Shown here in pieces: positions 26,461 to 36,753 of a stretch of DNA of 64,000 bases; positions within the stretch are counted from its first letter, which is position 1, and each line of letters opens with the position of its first letter. Both the position numbers and the translations under genes were made by a program. The notes under the pieces were generated by a model. The model ran no database searches. It was given only the letters and a program-made list of their open reading frames with translations, and had not been told where the DNA came from. Origin of the DNA: Lentimicrobiaceae bacterium (GTDB lineage Bacteria > Bacteroidota > Bacteroidia > Bacteroidales > F082); the NCBI GenBank assembly GCA_015061335.1, contig SUWT01000001.1:32591-96590 (forward strand), given 5' to 3'.

Positions 26461-28602
26461 ATGAATAACAAAGCTAAACTTATCATCATGGGAAGCATGA
26501 TTACATTATTCGGTTGCAGCCAGAGCGCAAAACATTCTGTAAAAGAATATCCTGAGACAAGAAAAGACCTCACCGTCGTTGATGATTATTTCGGAACAAA
26601 AGTAGCTGATCCTTATCGTTGGCTTGAGAATGACACCACGGCAGAGACAGCACAATGGGTTGATGCTCAGCGTGCAGTGACAGAAGATTATCTTTCACAA
26701 ATTCCATTCCGAGAGAATCTTAAACAACGTTTTACGGAATTGATTGATTACGAGCGTTACAGTCTTCCTTCAAAACGTTTCGGCAGGTATCTCTTCTCTA
26801 AGAACGACGGACTGCAAAATCAAAGCGTGATTTATATTCAGAATTCTTTGGATGAGGAAGCTTCTGTTCTTCTCGACCCTAACACATTATCTGACGACGG
26901 CACAGTGGCTCTAAGTGGAACCAGTCAGTCGAATGATGGAAAATATCTCGCTTATACCATTCAACGCAGCGGCTCCGACTGGGTGGAGATTTATGTGATG
27001 GATATAGCTACACGCGAACTTCTTCCCGATCATATCGAATGGGCTAAATTTACTGGAGCATCTTGGTATAAAGACGGTTTCTTCTATGCTGCTTACGACC
27101 GCCCTGAAGAAGGTAAAGAATTCAGTAACGTGAACGAAAATCATAAGATCTATTATCATAAACTCGGTACTTCACAAGAAGAAGATGTCTTGTTTTATGA
27201 GAATCCAGAACAAGCTCGCTATTTCCATAGTGTAAATCTTACGGAAGATGAGAGATATATGTTCCTTTATGAAAGCGGACAAGGCGCAGGAAGTACCTTG
27301 TGGATCAGAGATATGCAAGATCCTAAAGGTAAGTTCGAACAAATCGGCTTCGATATGGATTACTATTACAGTCCGATTGATGTTATAGATGGTACTTTGT
27401 ATATATTCACAAATTATAAGGCTCCTAAAGGAAAAATCTGTAAAGTAGATGTGAAGAACCCTCAGATTGAGAATTGGGTCGAACTCATTCCAGAAAGTGA
27501 AAACGTCATAGCGGGTATCAACCTTGCCGATGGTAAAATGATTGTCACTTACGATCAGGATGCTTCTCATCATGCTTTCGTATATGATATGAATGGAAAA
27601 ATGTTGCATGAGATAGCCTTGCCAACATACGGCTCTATCGGCATCAGCAGCGACTATAATGATTCTGAGATATTCTATGCCTTCACCTCTTTCGCTTTCC
27701 CAACAACGATCTACAGATATAATATCAACGACAACACTTCTGAGGTGTTTCGAGCTCCGGCAATAGATTTCATCTCTGAAGATTATACGACAGAACAGGT
27801 CTTCGTCACTTCAAAAGACGGCACCAAAGTTCCTATGTTCTTGACATATAAGAAAGGTTTGAGAAAAGACGGCAACAATCCTGCATTACTATATGGTTAC
27901 GGAGGCTTTAACATTACATTGAATCCGGGTTTCTCGACATCACGACTTCCTTTCCTTGAAAACGGTGGCATTTATGCTCAGATGAATCTTCGTGGCGGTA
28001 ACGAATATGGCGAGGAATGGCATATAGCAGGAACAAAATTGCAGAAACAAAATGTTTTTGACGATTGCATAGCCTGCGCTGAATATCTTGTCGAAAACTG
28101 CTACAGCAATCCTAAGTTGATGGCTGTTAATGGTGGTTCTAACGGAGGCTTGTTGGTAGGAGCTGTAGTGAACCAACGTCCTGATTTATTCGCGGTCGCT
28201 ATTCCACAAGTCGGAGTGATGGATATGTTGCGTTATCATCTCTTCACCATCGGCTGGAACTGGGCAAGCGACTATGGCACCAGCGAGGAAAGCAAGGAGA
28301 TGTTCGAAGCTCTATATGCTTATTCTCCATTACATACAATACAAAGCGGCGACGATGTAAAATATCCAGCCATCATGGTTACAACAGCCGATCACGACGA
28401 CCGCGTCGTCCCGGCTCACTCATTCAAATATGCAGCGGCATTGCAAGCTGCTCAAACCGGCGATAATCCTAAAATCATAAGAATAGAAAGCAAAGCAGGT
28501 CACGGCGCAGGAAAACCTATCTCAAAAGTTCTTGAAGAACAAGCCGACATGTATGCTTTCATCTTGTACAATATGGGACTTGAATATGGAATTGAAAATT
28601 GA
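26461..28602 (+). CDS. Prolyl oligopeptidase family (S9A) serine peptidase, lipoprotein
   Basis: DPYRWLEN, NLRGGNEYGEEWH, NGGSNGGLLVGAVVNQRPDLF, catalytic Asp and His regions (TTADHDDRVVPAHSFKY, AGHGAGKP). Confidence 0.94.
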   Translation: MNNKAKLIIMGSMITLFGCSQSAKHSVKEYPETRKDLTVVDDYFGTKVADPYRWLENDTTAETAQWVDAQRAVTEDYLSQIPFRENLKQRFTELIDYERYSLPSKRFGRYLFSKNDGLQNQSVIYIQNSLDEEASVLLDPNTLSDDGTVALSGTSQSNDGKYLAYTIQRSGSDWVEIYVMDIATRELLPDHIEWAKFTGASWYKDGFFYAAYDRPEEGKEFSNVNENHKIYYHKLGTSQEEDVLFYENPEQARYFHSVNLTEDERYMFLYESGQGAGSTLWIRDMQDPKGKFEQIGFDMDYYYSPIDVIDGTLYIFTNYKAPKGKICKVDVKNPQIENWVELIPESENVIAGINLADGKMIVTYDQDASHHAFVYDMNGKMLHEIALPTYGSIGISSDYNDSEIFYAFTSFAFPTTIYRYNINDNTSEVFRAPAIDFISEDYTTEQVFVTSKDGTKVPMFLTYKKGLRKDGNNPALLYGYGGFNITLNPGFSTSRLPFLENGGIYAQMNLRGGNEYGEEWHIAGTKLQKQNVFDDCIACAEYLVENCYSNPKLMAVNGGSNGGLLVGAVVNQRPDLFAVAIPQVGVMDMLRYHLFTIGWNWASDYGTSEESKEMFEALYAYSPLHTIQSGDDVKYPAIMVTTADHDDRVVPAHSFKYAAALQAAQTGDNPKIIRIESKAGHGAGKPISKVLEEQADMYAFILYNMGLEYGIEN

Positions 28603-28665
28603 ATGTGATTATACCTATGATTAAATGAAAAATTTAATAAATAAAACCACTTAAGATTAAACAAA

Positions 28666-31047
28666 ATGAAAAGTGTAACTAAAACAATCTTTACTTTTCT
28701 CATGCTCTCGTTGAGCATGAATCTATTAGCTGATGAAAATAAAACTTCTGATTTCGGAATCAAAGGTTTTATGTGTAAGAACATGACTTCCTTAAATTAT
28801 TATTTTCCTGATGATTCAGCGATATCTAATAAAAATTATGTGTGTTATTTAATTGATGGTGCCGATCAGTATGTCGCCCTCTCTGTTTTTTCAGAAGATA
28901 AGAAGAATGAGATTGTAGCATCGGAAAAATTTATGTTTGATGCAAACTCGTATGTTTATGCTGTTTATGAAATAATTGATAATGATGGTGTTGCTCATCT
29001 TGAATGCGTAGGTTTTTCTATGGAGAGCAATGCTGAGAGGAAAGACGTTAAATTAAACGACGTTTATTATCCAACACCTCTGGTCAAAGAGGATGATGAT
29101 ACACGAAATGTGATGATGGGTTATATTGAAGGGACGGCTTTGACAGAACCGTTATGGTTTAACAAAGATATGAATATCAAGACTTGGGATATTAACAAGT
29201 ATGATTTCATTCAAGGTGAGGCTCCTGCTACGGTTCATCCTACTTTATGGAGAATGGAAAGTCTGAACAATGTGGATGGTATTTTCCAAGTATTGCCTAT
29301 GGTTGAAAACGGCGGAAAGGACGGCATTATATATCAGGCACGTTCATACGATTTGGCGACGATGTCGTTCGTAAAAAGCGAGAACGGCTGGATTATCATC
29401 GACCCGTTGTCAAGTTCTGAAGGTGCAGCCGCTGCATGGGACGCTTTCAAAAAGAACGTCGATGAGAATGCTAAGGTTTCTGCTATACTTGTAACACACA
29501 GTCATGTTGATCATTATAACGGCATCAAAGGAATCATAGATCCTAATTCGATATGGGAAATATCGCAAGAAGAATATATCAAGTTGAGTGCTAATCCAAA
29601 GAAACTTGCCAAGGCTGCTGAAGGCAAGGTCTTGTTTGTAGCTCCTGATGGTTTCTATGACGAGGCTATCTCGGAAAACCTTTATCTTGGATCCAGTATG
29701 ATACGCCGAGCCTTATATATGTATGGTATATTTCTTCCTGCCGATTCATACGGTCATGTCGGTTCTGGACTCGGAAAGGCAGCGACAATAGCCACTGCAG
29801 GTAAATTGTTTGAACCTTCTTTTGAACTGCAATGTGAAGAAAATGGTCTGAGAGACTTGTATATAGACGGTCTTAATTTCAGATTCCAGAATGTTCCGGG
29901 AACAGAAGCACCAGCTGAATTCCATATCTTTATCAAGGAATACAAGACATTATGTCCTGGGGAAAATGTCACTTACACGATGCACAACCTTCTCACCTCA
30001 AGAGGAGCTAAGGTGCGCGACCCAAAAGCTTTTGGAAATGCCATCGGAGAAGCAATGGATATTGCAGATGAATATTTTGATGGAGAGATTCAGGTTTTGC
30101 TTGGAACACACCACTGGCCTACATGGGGCAATGATAATATCAAAAATATGATGACCAAGCAAAGAGATATGTATTACTATTTCAATAATCAGGTGATACA
30201 CATGATCAACAAAGGTATGAATATGGAAGAAATAGCTGAAGAGTTTACACTTCCGGAATCGCTTAATTCTGAATATTATAACAGAGGTTATTATGGTACT
30301 ATCAATCATAATGTGAAAGCTGTTGTTCAACGTTATGCCGGATGGTGGGATGGCAATCCTGCCAATTATTACAAATATCCGGAAGAAGAAGTAGCAAAGA
30401 GATTTGTTGAGGATATGGGCGGTGAGGATGCTGTAATGGAGAAAGCACGTCAATATTTTATGAAAGGTGACTATCGCTGGACAATAGAACTGACGAAACA
30501 ACTGGTTTTCAATAATCCTGAAAATAAAGAGGCTCGTTATCTACAAGCTGACGCCATGGAGCAGCTGGCATATTCTTTCGAGTCAGGCACATGGAGAAAC
30601 ATCTTCCTTTCAGGCGCTATGGAACTGAGAAACGGAGGCATGGCAGGAAAAACACCTAAGTCGGCTGCTATTAAATATGCTGTAAACACTATGCTTACGA
30701 TGTCGCCGGAATATATTTTCGAATATTATTCGATCTTGTTAGATGGCGCTAAAGCTGGCAAAGACAATGTCGATTATTCGCTTAATGTTAAGATAGGACA
30801 AGATTGTTATAATCTGCATCTTGTCAATGGCGTACTTCATTATAAGAAAATAGATAAACCTGCGGAATATGTGTCATTCGTTAATGTAGAAGAGTTCGTC
30901 AATAACTTCAGGAAGAGAATGACGATGTATAATCCTGACAATGCGGAAAATACAGCTACAACTACAGACTATGACCCGATGGACGTTTTTTATCGATATT
31001 TTGAGATATTCGGTATAGGCTGGAACATCATTGAACCGCTGAAGTAA
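28666..31047 (+). CDS. SdsA-like alkyl sulfatase / MBL-fold hydrolase with extra N-terminal domain
   Basis: IIIDPLSSSEGAAAAWDAF, VTHSHVDHYNGIKGI, GTEAPAEFHIFI, LGTHHWPTWGND. Confidence 0.88.
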   Translation: MKSVTKTIFTFLMLSLSMNLLADENKTSDFGIKGFMCKNMTSLNYYFPDDSAISNKNYVCYLIDGADQYVALSVFSEDKKNEIVASEKFMFDANSYVYAVYEIIDNDGVAHLECVGFSMESNAERKDVKLNDVYYPTPLVKEDDDTRNVMMGYIEGTALTEPLWFNKDMNIKTWDINKYDFIQGEAPATVHPTLWRMESLNNVDGIFQVLPMVENGGKDGIIYQARSYDLATMSFVKSENGWIIIDPLSSSEGAAAAWDAFKKNVDENAKVSAILVTHSHVDHYNGIKGIIDPNSIWEISQEEYIKLSANPKKLAKAAEGKVLFVAPDGFYDEAISENLYLGSSMIRRALYMYGIFLPADSYGHVGSGLGKAATIATAGKLFEPSFELQCEENGLRDLYIDGLNFRFQNVPGTEAPAEFHIFIKEYKTLCPGENVTYTMHNLLTSRGAKVRDPKAFGNAIGEAMDIADEYFDGEIQVLLGTHHWPTWGNDNIKNMMTKQRDMYYYFNNQVIHMINKGMNMEEIAEEFTLPESLNSEYYNRGYYGTINHNVKAVVQRYAGWWDGNPANYYKYPEEEVAKRFVEDMGGEDAVMEKARQYFMKGDYRWTIELTKQLVFNNPENKEARYLQADAMEQLAYSFESGTWRNIFLSGAMELRNGGMAGKTPKSAAIKYAVNTMLTMSPEYIFEYYSILLDGAKAGKDNVDYSLNVKIGQDCYNLHLVNGVLHYKKIDKPAEYVSFVNVEEFVNNFRKRMTMYNPDNAENTATTTDYDPMDVFYRYFEIFGIGWNIIEPLK

Positions 31048-31082
31048 ATTGAAAATTTGGTTTAAGGTTTAAAGTCGGATTT

Positions 31083-31157
31083 CGATAAACTTTAAAACTT
31101 CTAACTTCTAACTTTAAAACTACTTTAAACCTTAAACCTTAAACTTTAAACTATAAA
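31083..31157. repeat. Intergenic degenerate heptad array (CTTCTAA / TTTAAAC / CTTAAAC)
   Basis: cttctaacttctaac...tttaaaccttaaaccttaaactttaaactataaa immediately 5' of ATG 31158. Confidence 0.75.
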
Positions 31158-31988
31158 ATGACGATAACATCTAATTCTGGATTGATACTCGAAGGTGGGG
31201 GCATGAGAGGTGTTTTTACCTCTGGAGTCTTGGATTGTCTCATGGACAAAGGCATTCGTTTTCCTTATACGATAGGTGTCAGTGCCGGAGCTTGCAACGG
31301 ACTCTCTTATATCTCAAATCAAAGAGGAAGAGCCAAATTCAGTAATATCGACTTGCTTGACAAATATCATTACATAGGAATAAAACATCTTTTGAAAAAA
31401 GGCAACATCATGGATTTCGACTTGCTATTCCATACTTTTCCAAATGAAATAATTCCTTACGATTATGAAAAACTGGCAAGTTGTACGGAACATTATGAGA
31501 TGGTTACCACAAGTTGCAAGACCGGGAAAGCCTGTTATTTTGAAGAGAAGAACAATGCGGAAAGAGTTATAGATATCGTCAAAGCGTCGAGCAGCCTTCC
31601 GTTCGTGTGCCCGATAGCTTACGTCGATGGAGAGCCGATGTTGGATGGCGGCATAGCAGACTCAATTCCTGTCATGCGAGCGAGAGAATTGGGATACGAT
31701 AATAATGTTGTCGTTCTTACACGTAACAAAGGCTACCGAAAAACTATCAAAGAGATGAAATATGTCTCGCTTTTCTATAAAGAATTTCCTGCTATGCAAG
31801 AAGCGATAAGAAATCGTAACAGGATTTATAACGAACAAATCTCCATGATAGAGGCTATGGAAGAACGTGGAGAAATTATCGTCATTCGTCCTCGAAAACC
31901 TGTTGAAGTTGATAGAATGGAGCGGGATACCAAAAAATTATTGGCTTTATACGAGGAAGGATATGAGATGACAAGCGGTTTGTTTTGA
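31158..31988 (+). CDS. Patatin-like phospholipase family protein (YjjU-like)
   Basis: LEGGGMRGVFTSGVLDCLMDKG, GVSAGACNG, LDGGIADSIP. Confidence 0.92.
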   Translation: MTITSNSGLILEGGGMRGVFTSGVLDCLMDKGIRFPYTIGVSAGACNGLSYISNQRGRAKFSNIDLLDKYHYIGIKHLLKKGNIMDFDLLFHTFPNEIIPYDYEKLASCTEHYEMVTTSCKTGKACYFEEKNNAERVIDIVKASSSLPFVCPIAYVDGEPMLDGGIADSIPVMRARELGYDNNVVVLTRNKGYRKTIKEMKYVSLFYKEFPAMQEAIRNRNRIYNEQISMIEAMEERGEIIVIRPRKPVEVDRMERDTKKLLALYEEGYEMTSGLF

Positions 31989-32049
31989 TATAAACAATTG
32001 ACAATCAACAAATTACCCCCCGATTGATAAAAAATATTTGCGATTTCTG

Positions 32050-32080
32050 TTGTATCATATATAAAAAAGATATAATTTTG
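32050..32080 (+). promoter_or_regulatory. Bacteroidota promoter: TTG - 20 bp - TAATTTTG
   Basis: ttg at 32050-52 and taattttg at 32073-80, correctly spaced upstream of ATG 32126. Confidence 0.55.
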
Positions 32081-32125
32081 CGAAATGAAATTATTTCTTT
32101 TTTTTTACATAATTATTAAAATTTT

Positions 32126-33256
32126 ATGAAAAGGACATTATTATTTTTATTTGCTTTTTTAGCGACTTTGCCTGTCTTGGCACAAAGAAACGGAATAGAA
32201 TACCGAAATACCAAACTCATATCTACTATGTGTGATGAGGAATATCAATTTATTTATCCTGATGAGGTAAGCACAAATCCTATATGTGTAAAATTAATTT
32301 ATGATGCTGCTGGTATCTCTTATGTTGACTCGTTGTATTACAATGAGTTGGGACAACTTGCAAGAATTGATAAGTATTATGATTATGGCAGCTATTCTGA
32401 GATGGTGGGTTATATTTGTTTTACATACAATGAGAAGGGACTGAAAATCAAACAAGAGACATATTCAACATATTAGAAAGATGGAACTTTGGAAACGGTA
32501 GTGGTTTTTGCATACGATGAAAACGATAATATGATATTGGCGGAGCAAGAAGATACTTATGGCTATTACAAAGCCAAGATTGATTTCTTATATAATGAAG
32601 AGGGGTTAAGGACAGAAACCATCTTCTCAACTGATGATGGCGAAGGTTATGTGTCGGATGAGTTGATAAGATATGAATATGAGAACGGACGTATGGTAAA
32701 TGAAAAGTGGTTTTTTATTGATGAAGGAGAAGAATATCTTGATAGTGAAACTGTATATGTATATGATGATCACGGTAACTGTATTATTGCAAAAGAACTT
32801 GCAGAGGACGGTGTCCCATATTGGATGACGGAATATCAATACGATCTTTCAGTCAGTTATGATGCTGTTTATTATTTTGAATATCCAGACGAATATATGT
32901 TCCTTACTCCTTCATACAATAATATGATTATAGGTTATACTGATTTTTATAAAAACGATAATGGGGAGCTAGAGATCGATTGTGAGTATGAATATGAATA
33001 TGATCAGATATTTGATGCCGTTGAAGAAAATTCTATTGAGGCAAGTATTTATCCAAATCCTGTAAAAGATTTCATCAATATTGAAGTTGAGAATATGGAT
33101 CTTGTTGAGCTTTATGATATTTTTGGCAAGAGATTGTATTCAGAAAAAGAAAATGACAATGTTAAAATAGATATGAATGGATATGCTGCCGGTATTTATT
33201 TCCTCAAAATATATTCAGAAGGAAGAAATACTGTTGAGAAGATCATCAAGAAGTAA
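32126..33256 (+). pseudogene. T9SS sorting-domain protein interrupted by an in-frame TAG at 32474-32476
   Basis: The two listed ORFs (32126..32476, 32489..33256) are in the same frame, separated by one amber codon; N-terminal signal peptide and C-terminal IYPNPVKDFINIEVEN...GIYFLKIYSEGRNTVEKIIKK. Confidence 0.7.
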
Positions 33257-33274
33257 ATTTTTTAAAGATATATT

Positions 33275-33319
33275 AAACATCAGGACTCCAGGTCAACTCA
33301 GAGTCCTGATGTTTTTTTA
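33275..33319. terminator. Terminator between convergent genes
   Basis: AAACATCAGGACTC...GAGTCCTGATGTTTTTTT. Confidence 0.85.
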
Positions 33320-33322
33320 TTA

Positions 33323-33814
33323 CTATATCGCTTCTACCATAAGCATTTCTTCGATGTCTCTTTCCATACGAGCGGGTTTTACGGTGGGTGCGTATCGTTT
33401 GATTCTTTTCCCATCGGCGGACACAAGAAATTTTGTAAAATTCCATTTGATGTCTTCTCCAAGAATATTTTTTGTCTTTTCCTTCAAAAACTGATAAAGA
33501 GGTGAGGCGTTCTTACCATTGACATCTATTTTTTTCATCATCTGAAATGTCACGCCATAGTTGATCTGACAGAAATTCTTTATCTCTTCATCGCTTTCCG
33601 GATCTTGACTTGCGAACTGATTACAAGGAAATCCTAATATGACGAGACCTTTGTCTTTATATTTTTGGTTTAGTTCTTCGAGACCTGCAAATTGTGGTGT
33701 GAAACCGCACTTGCTTGCTGTGTTGACTATGAGTAATACTTTCCCTCTAAACTGTTTGAAATCCAATTCCTTACCATCTGATGTTAGGGCTTTGAAGTCA
33801 TAAATCGTGTTCAT
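33323..33814 (-). CDS. Glutathione peroxidase family protein
   Basis: LIVNTASKCGFTPQFAGLEELNQKYKDKGLVILGFPCNQFASQDP and KWNFTKFLV. Confidence 0.96.
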   Translation of the reverse strand: MNTIYDFKALTSDGKELDFKQFRGKVLLIVNTASKCGFTPQFAGLEELNQKYKDKGLVILGFPCNQFASQDPESDEEIKNFCQINYGVTFQMMKKIDVNGKNASPLYQFLKEKTKNILGEDIKWNFTKFLVSADGKRIKRYAPTVKPARMERDIEEMLMVEAI

Positions 33815-33908
33815 AATATTTTAGTTTAAATCATGACAAAATAAAAAACAAAACGGGTAATTGTTCAAACATTTTTTTTATTTTTGTAAAAAAGAAGATG
33901 ATAAGGTA

Positions 33909-35579
33909 ATGAGACAAGAAATAAACGGACAGATAGTAGATATAGTTGATTCACGAATTTTTGAAGGAACTATAGTGGTGGAAAACGGTAAAATCGCAGA
34001 TGTTATTGACAAAAGTCATAGCCATAGTCATAGCCATAGTCAGATCATAATGCCGGGATTCGTTGATTCTCACGTTCATATTGAGAGTTCTTTGCTTGTT
34101 CCGACAGAGTTTGCACGTCTTGTTGTTCCTCATGGCACTGTGGCGTCTGTCAGTGATCCTCATGAGATCGCCAATGTTTTAGGTGTGGAAGGTGTAAGAT
34201 ATATGGTTGAGGTTGGTAAGATGTCGCCTTTTAAATTTTATTTCGGTGCACCTAGTTGTGTTCCTGCGACTTCGTTTGAGACATCAGGAGCTGTCGTTGA
34301 TTCTGATGATATTGAAGAACTTCTTTCCTCTGATGATATTAAATATCTTGGAGAGATGATGAATTATCCGGGAGTTTTGTATGAAGATAAGGAGGTGTTG
34401 AAGAAGTTAGACTCGGCAAAGCGTCATAATAAGCCTATTGACGGTCACGCCCCGCTACTCAGCGGCGATGAGCTCATAAAATATGCCTCCGCAGGAATAG
34501 GCACCGACCACGAATGTTCAAAAATAGAGGAAGCTCGCGAAAAAACATCGCTGGGAATGAAGATACAAGTGCGCGAAGGTAGTGCCGCAAATAATTTCAA
34601 CTCCCTCATAGGACTCATTGATGAAAATCCTGAAAATGTGATGTTCTGTACCGACGACGCTCATCCTCACGAACTTGTAAAATCTCATATCAACGCTCTT
34701 GTGAAAAAAGCTATCGGCATGGGATACAATATCTTAGATGTTATAAAAGCAGCTACACTGAATCCAATACGTCATTATAAACTTGAAGTCGGACTATTAC
34801 AGAAAAATGACCCCGCCGATTTTATCATTGTGGATAATTTTGAAGACTTTAATGTCTTAAAGACTTATATCGACGGAGTTTTAGTGGCGGAAAACGGAAA
34901 ATCGCTGATAGAGAAATCTTCGGTTGAGGTGGTAAATAATTTCGTGGCAGAGAGAGTCAAAACAGAAGATTTCTGTGTTTATGATGAAGGAAAAGATGTC
35001 AATATTATAGGTGTTATCAATGGAGAACTTCTGACAGAGAGGTTGGTAGGAAGACCGAAATCAATTAGGAATGAGGAATCGGGAATTGGAAATGTGACTG
35101 AGAATGTTCTTGTTAGCGATGTTGAGAATGATATTCTGAAGATAGCTGTCATCAATCGTTATGAGAAGAATAAACCTGCTGTCGCCTTTATCAAGAATTT
35201 TGGTTTGAAAAAGGGCGCATTAGCTTCAAGTGTGGCACACGATAGTCATAATATAGTCGTTATTGGTTGCAGTGACGAAGATATGATGATGGCAGCCAAT
35301 ATGATTATTGAATCAAAAGGCGGTTTTGCAGTATATTCCGATGACGTTAAAATGTGTCTGCCTTTACCTATAGCAGGTATTATGACAAATGACGATGCTT
35401 TTGAAGTAGCTGATAACTATCAAAAAATAAAAGACTTATCCAAGAAACTCGGGTCTAATCTAAGTGATCCTTTCATGACGATGGAATTTATGGCATTATT
35501 GGTAATACCAAAGATAAAACTCAGCGACAAAGGACTCTTCGATTGTGAAAAATTCGAACTTACGTCAATATTTGTATGA
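33909..35579 (+). CDS. ade: Adenine deaminase
   Basis: MPGFVDSHVHIESSLLVPTEFARLVVPHGTVASVSDPHEIANVLG, DGHAPLLSG, FCTDDAHP. Start moved to MRQEIN because a -7 element TATTTTTG (33879-33886) falls inside the longer ORF. Confidence 0.93.
   Translation: MRQEINGQIVDIVDSRIFEGTIVVENGKIADVIDKSHSHSHSHSQIIMPGFVDSHVHIESSLLVPTEFARLVVPHGTVASVSDPHEIANVLGVEGVRYMVEVGKMSPFKFYFGAPSCVPATSFETSGAVVDSDDIEELLSSDDIKYLGEMMNYPGVLYEDKEVLKKLDSAKRHNKPIDGHAPLLSGDELIKYASAGIGTDHECSKIEEAREKTSLGMKIQVREGSAANNFNSLIGLIDENPENVMFCTDDAHPHELVKSHINALVKKAIGMGYNILDVIKAATLNPIRHYKLEVGLLQKNDPADFIIVDNFEDFNVLKTYIDGVLVAENGKSLIEKSSVEVVNNFVAERVKTEDFCVYDEGKDVNIIGVINGELLTERLVGRPKSIRNEESGIGNVTENVLVSDVENDILKIAVINRYEKNKPAVAFIKNFGLKKGALASSVAHDSHNIVVIGCSDEDMMMAANMIIESKGGFAVYSDDVKMCLPLPIAGIMTNDDAFEVADNYQKIKDLSKKLGSNLSDPFMTMEFMALLVIPKIKLSDKGLFDCEKFELTSIFV
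34014..34043. repeat. Hexanucleotide repeat AGTCAT/AGCCAT, five units
   Basis: agtcat agccat agtcat agccat agtcag; encodes SHSHSHSHSQ. Confidence 0.85.
35063..35097. repeat. Intragenic heptad array (AATTAGG)5 in adenine deaminase
   Basis: aattagg aatgagg aatcggg aattgga aatgtga; encodes SIRNEESGIGNVT. Confidence 0.8.
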
Positions 35580-35581
35580 TA

Positions 35582-36748
35582 TTAAGCTTTTAAAAGCTTA
35601 CTGAGACGTCTGCGTATAGGTTCATCGTACAATTTTAGGCAGGCGTATGCCAAAGCGATATTAATAATCATTACCAATATAACGGCAAGCCATGTTTCTT
35701 TCAAGCTATATAATTGATTATCAATCAGCCATGCGTAGAAGAGATACATTATGGGATAGTGAACTATGTATAGAGGATAAGAAATATCGCCCAGGAAATT
35801 ACATATTTTTGCGGTAAACGGCTTTGTCGTTCCTGAAGCTCCAAGCCATACTAATATTGGAAATACTAGCATGATACAGCATAGTTCGTAGATGCCGTTG
35901 ATGCTGATATTAGCGGTTTTTGGGATATAAGGTATTGAGAATAAGGTGAATAATATTATTGTTGCTATCCAGAATATACCCTTTATTTTTACCGGTTTGA
36001 AATTACGAGCCAATAACATTCCAAGTGAGAAAGGGAACAGCATTCTCAGTAGTCCGCCGAAGAAATTGGCGGAATCTAGAGTCCATCCGATGCCAATCAT
36101 ATCATATCCAGATATATCGAAAGCGACGAACCAGGTCCATAGTAATCCGATTAATATGGTGAATAAGGTTAGTATTTTATTAGAGAGTCGTCGTATAAAT
36201 AATGCGTATATGATATTGCCGATATATTCGAAGAACAGCGACCAGCTAGGACCGTTGAGAGGAAACATCTCTGCGTTTCCGCGTATGTCGTAGGGAGCTC
36301 CAGGATAAGCAGGGATGAAGAACAGTGTAAGGACAAATGCTATCATAGTCCAATGAAATGGAGTGGTACTGCCGTCCCATTTCACTCCACCTTGAATGAG
36401 AAATGTTATCAGTCCGATAAAGGCTCCTATGATAAGCATTGGGTGTAATCGTATGAGACGTCGTTTGAAGAAGGTTCCTATGGTAAGTTTCTTTGATGAA
36501 GACTGAGGAGTTTTCCATCTGTCATCGTAGGCGTAGCTTATGACAAATCCGGAGAGCATGAAGAAGAAATCTACTGCGATATGACCGTGGTTAAAAGTCT
36601 CTACGATAGATCCTTTAGCGAAAGCGAAGCCTTCGAAGACGTGATACCATAATACCATGAGAGCTGCTGCTCCGCGTAGGCCGTCAAGTATCGCGTAATG
36701 AGGTTTTGTGTCGAGGAAATAGTTCTGTGATGAGTTGATATTTGACAT
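35582..36748 (-). CDS. Acyltransferase family 3 (OafA/WecH-like) membrane protein
   Basis: LDGLRGAAALMVLWYHVFEGF, HIAVDFFFMLSGFVISYAYDDRW, KRRLIRLHPMLIIG. Confidence 0.93.
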   Translation of the reverse strand: MSNINSSQNYFLDTKPHYAILDGLRGAAALMVLWYHVFEGFAFAKGSIVETFNHGHIAVDFFFMLSGFVISYAYDDRWKTPQSSSKKLTIGTFFKRRLIRLHPMLIIGAFIGLITFLIQGGVKWDGSTTPFHWTMIAFVLTLFFIPAYPGAPYDIRGNAEMFPLNGPSWSLFFEYIGNIIYALFIRRLSNKILTLFTILIGLLWTWFVAFDISGYDMIGIGWTLDSANFFGGLLRMLFPFSLGMLLARNFKPVKIKGIFWIATIILFTLFSIPYIPKTANISINGIYELCCIMLVFPILVWLGASGTTKPFTAKICNFLGDISYPLYIVHYPIMYLFYAWLIDNQLYSLKETWLAVILVMIINIALAYACLKLYDEPIRRRLSKLLKA

Positions 36749-36753
36749 GATAT

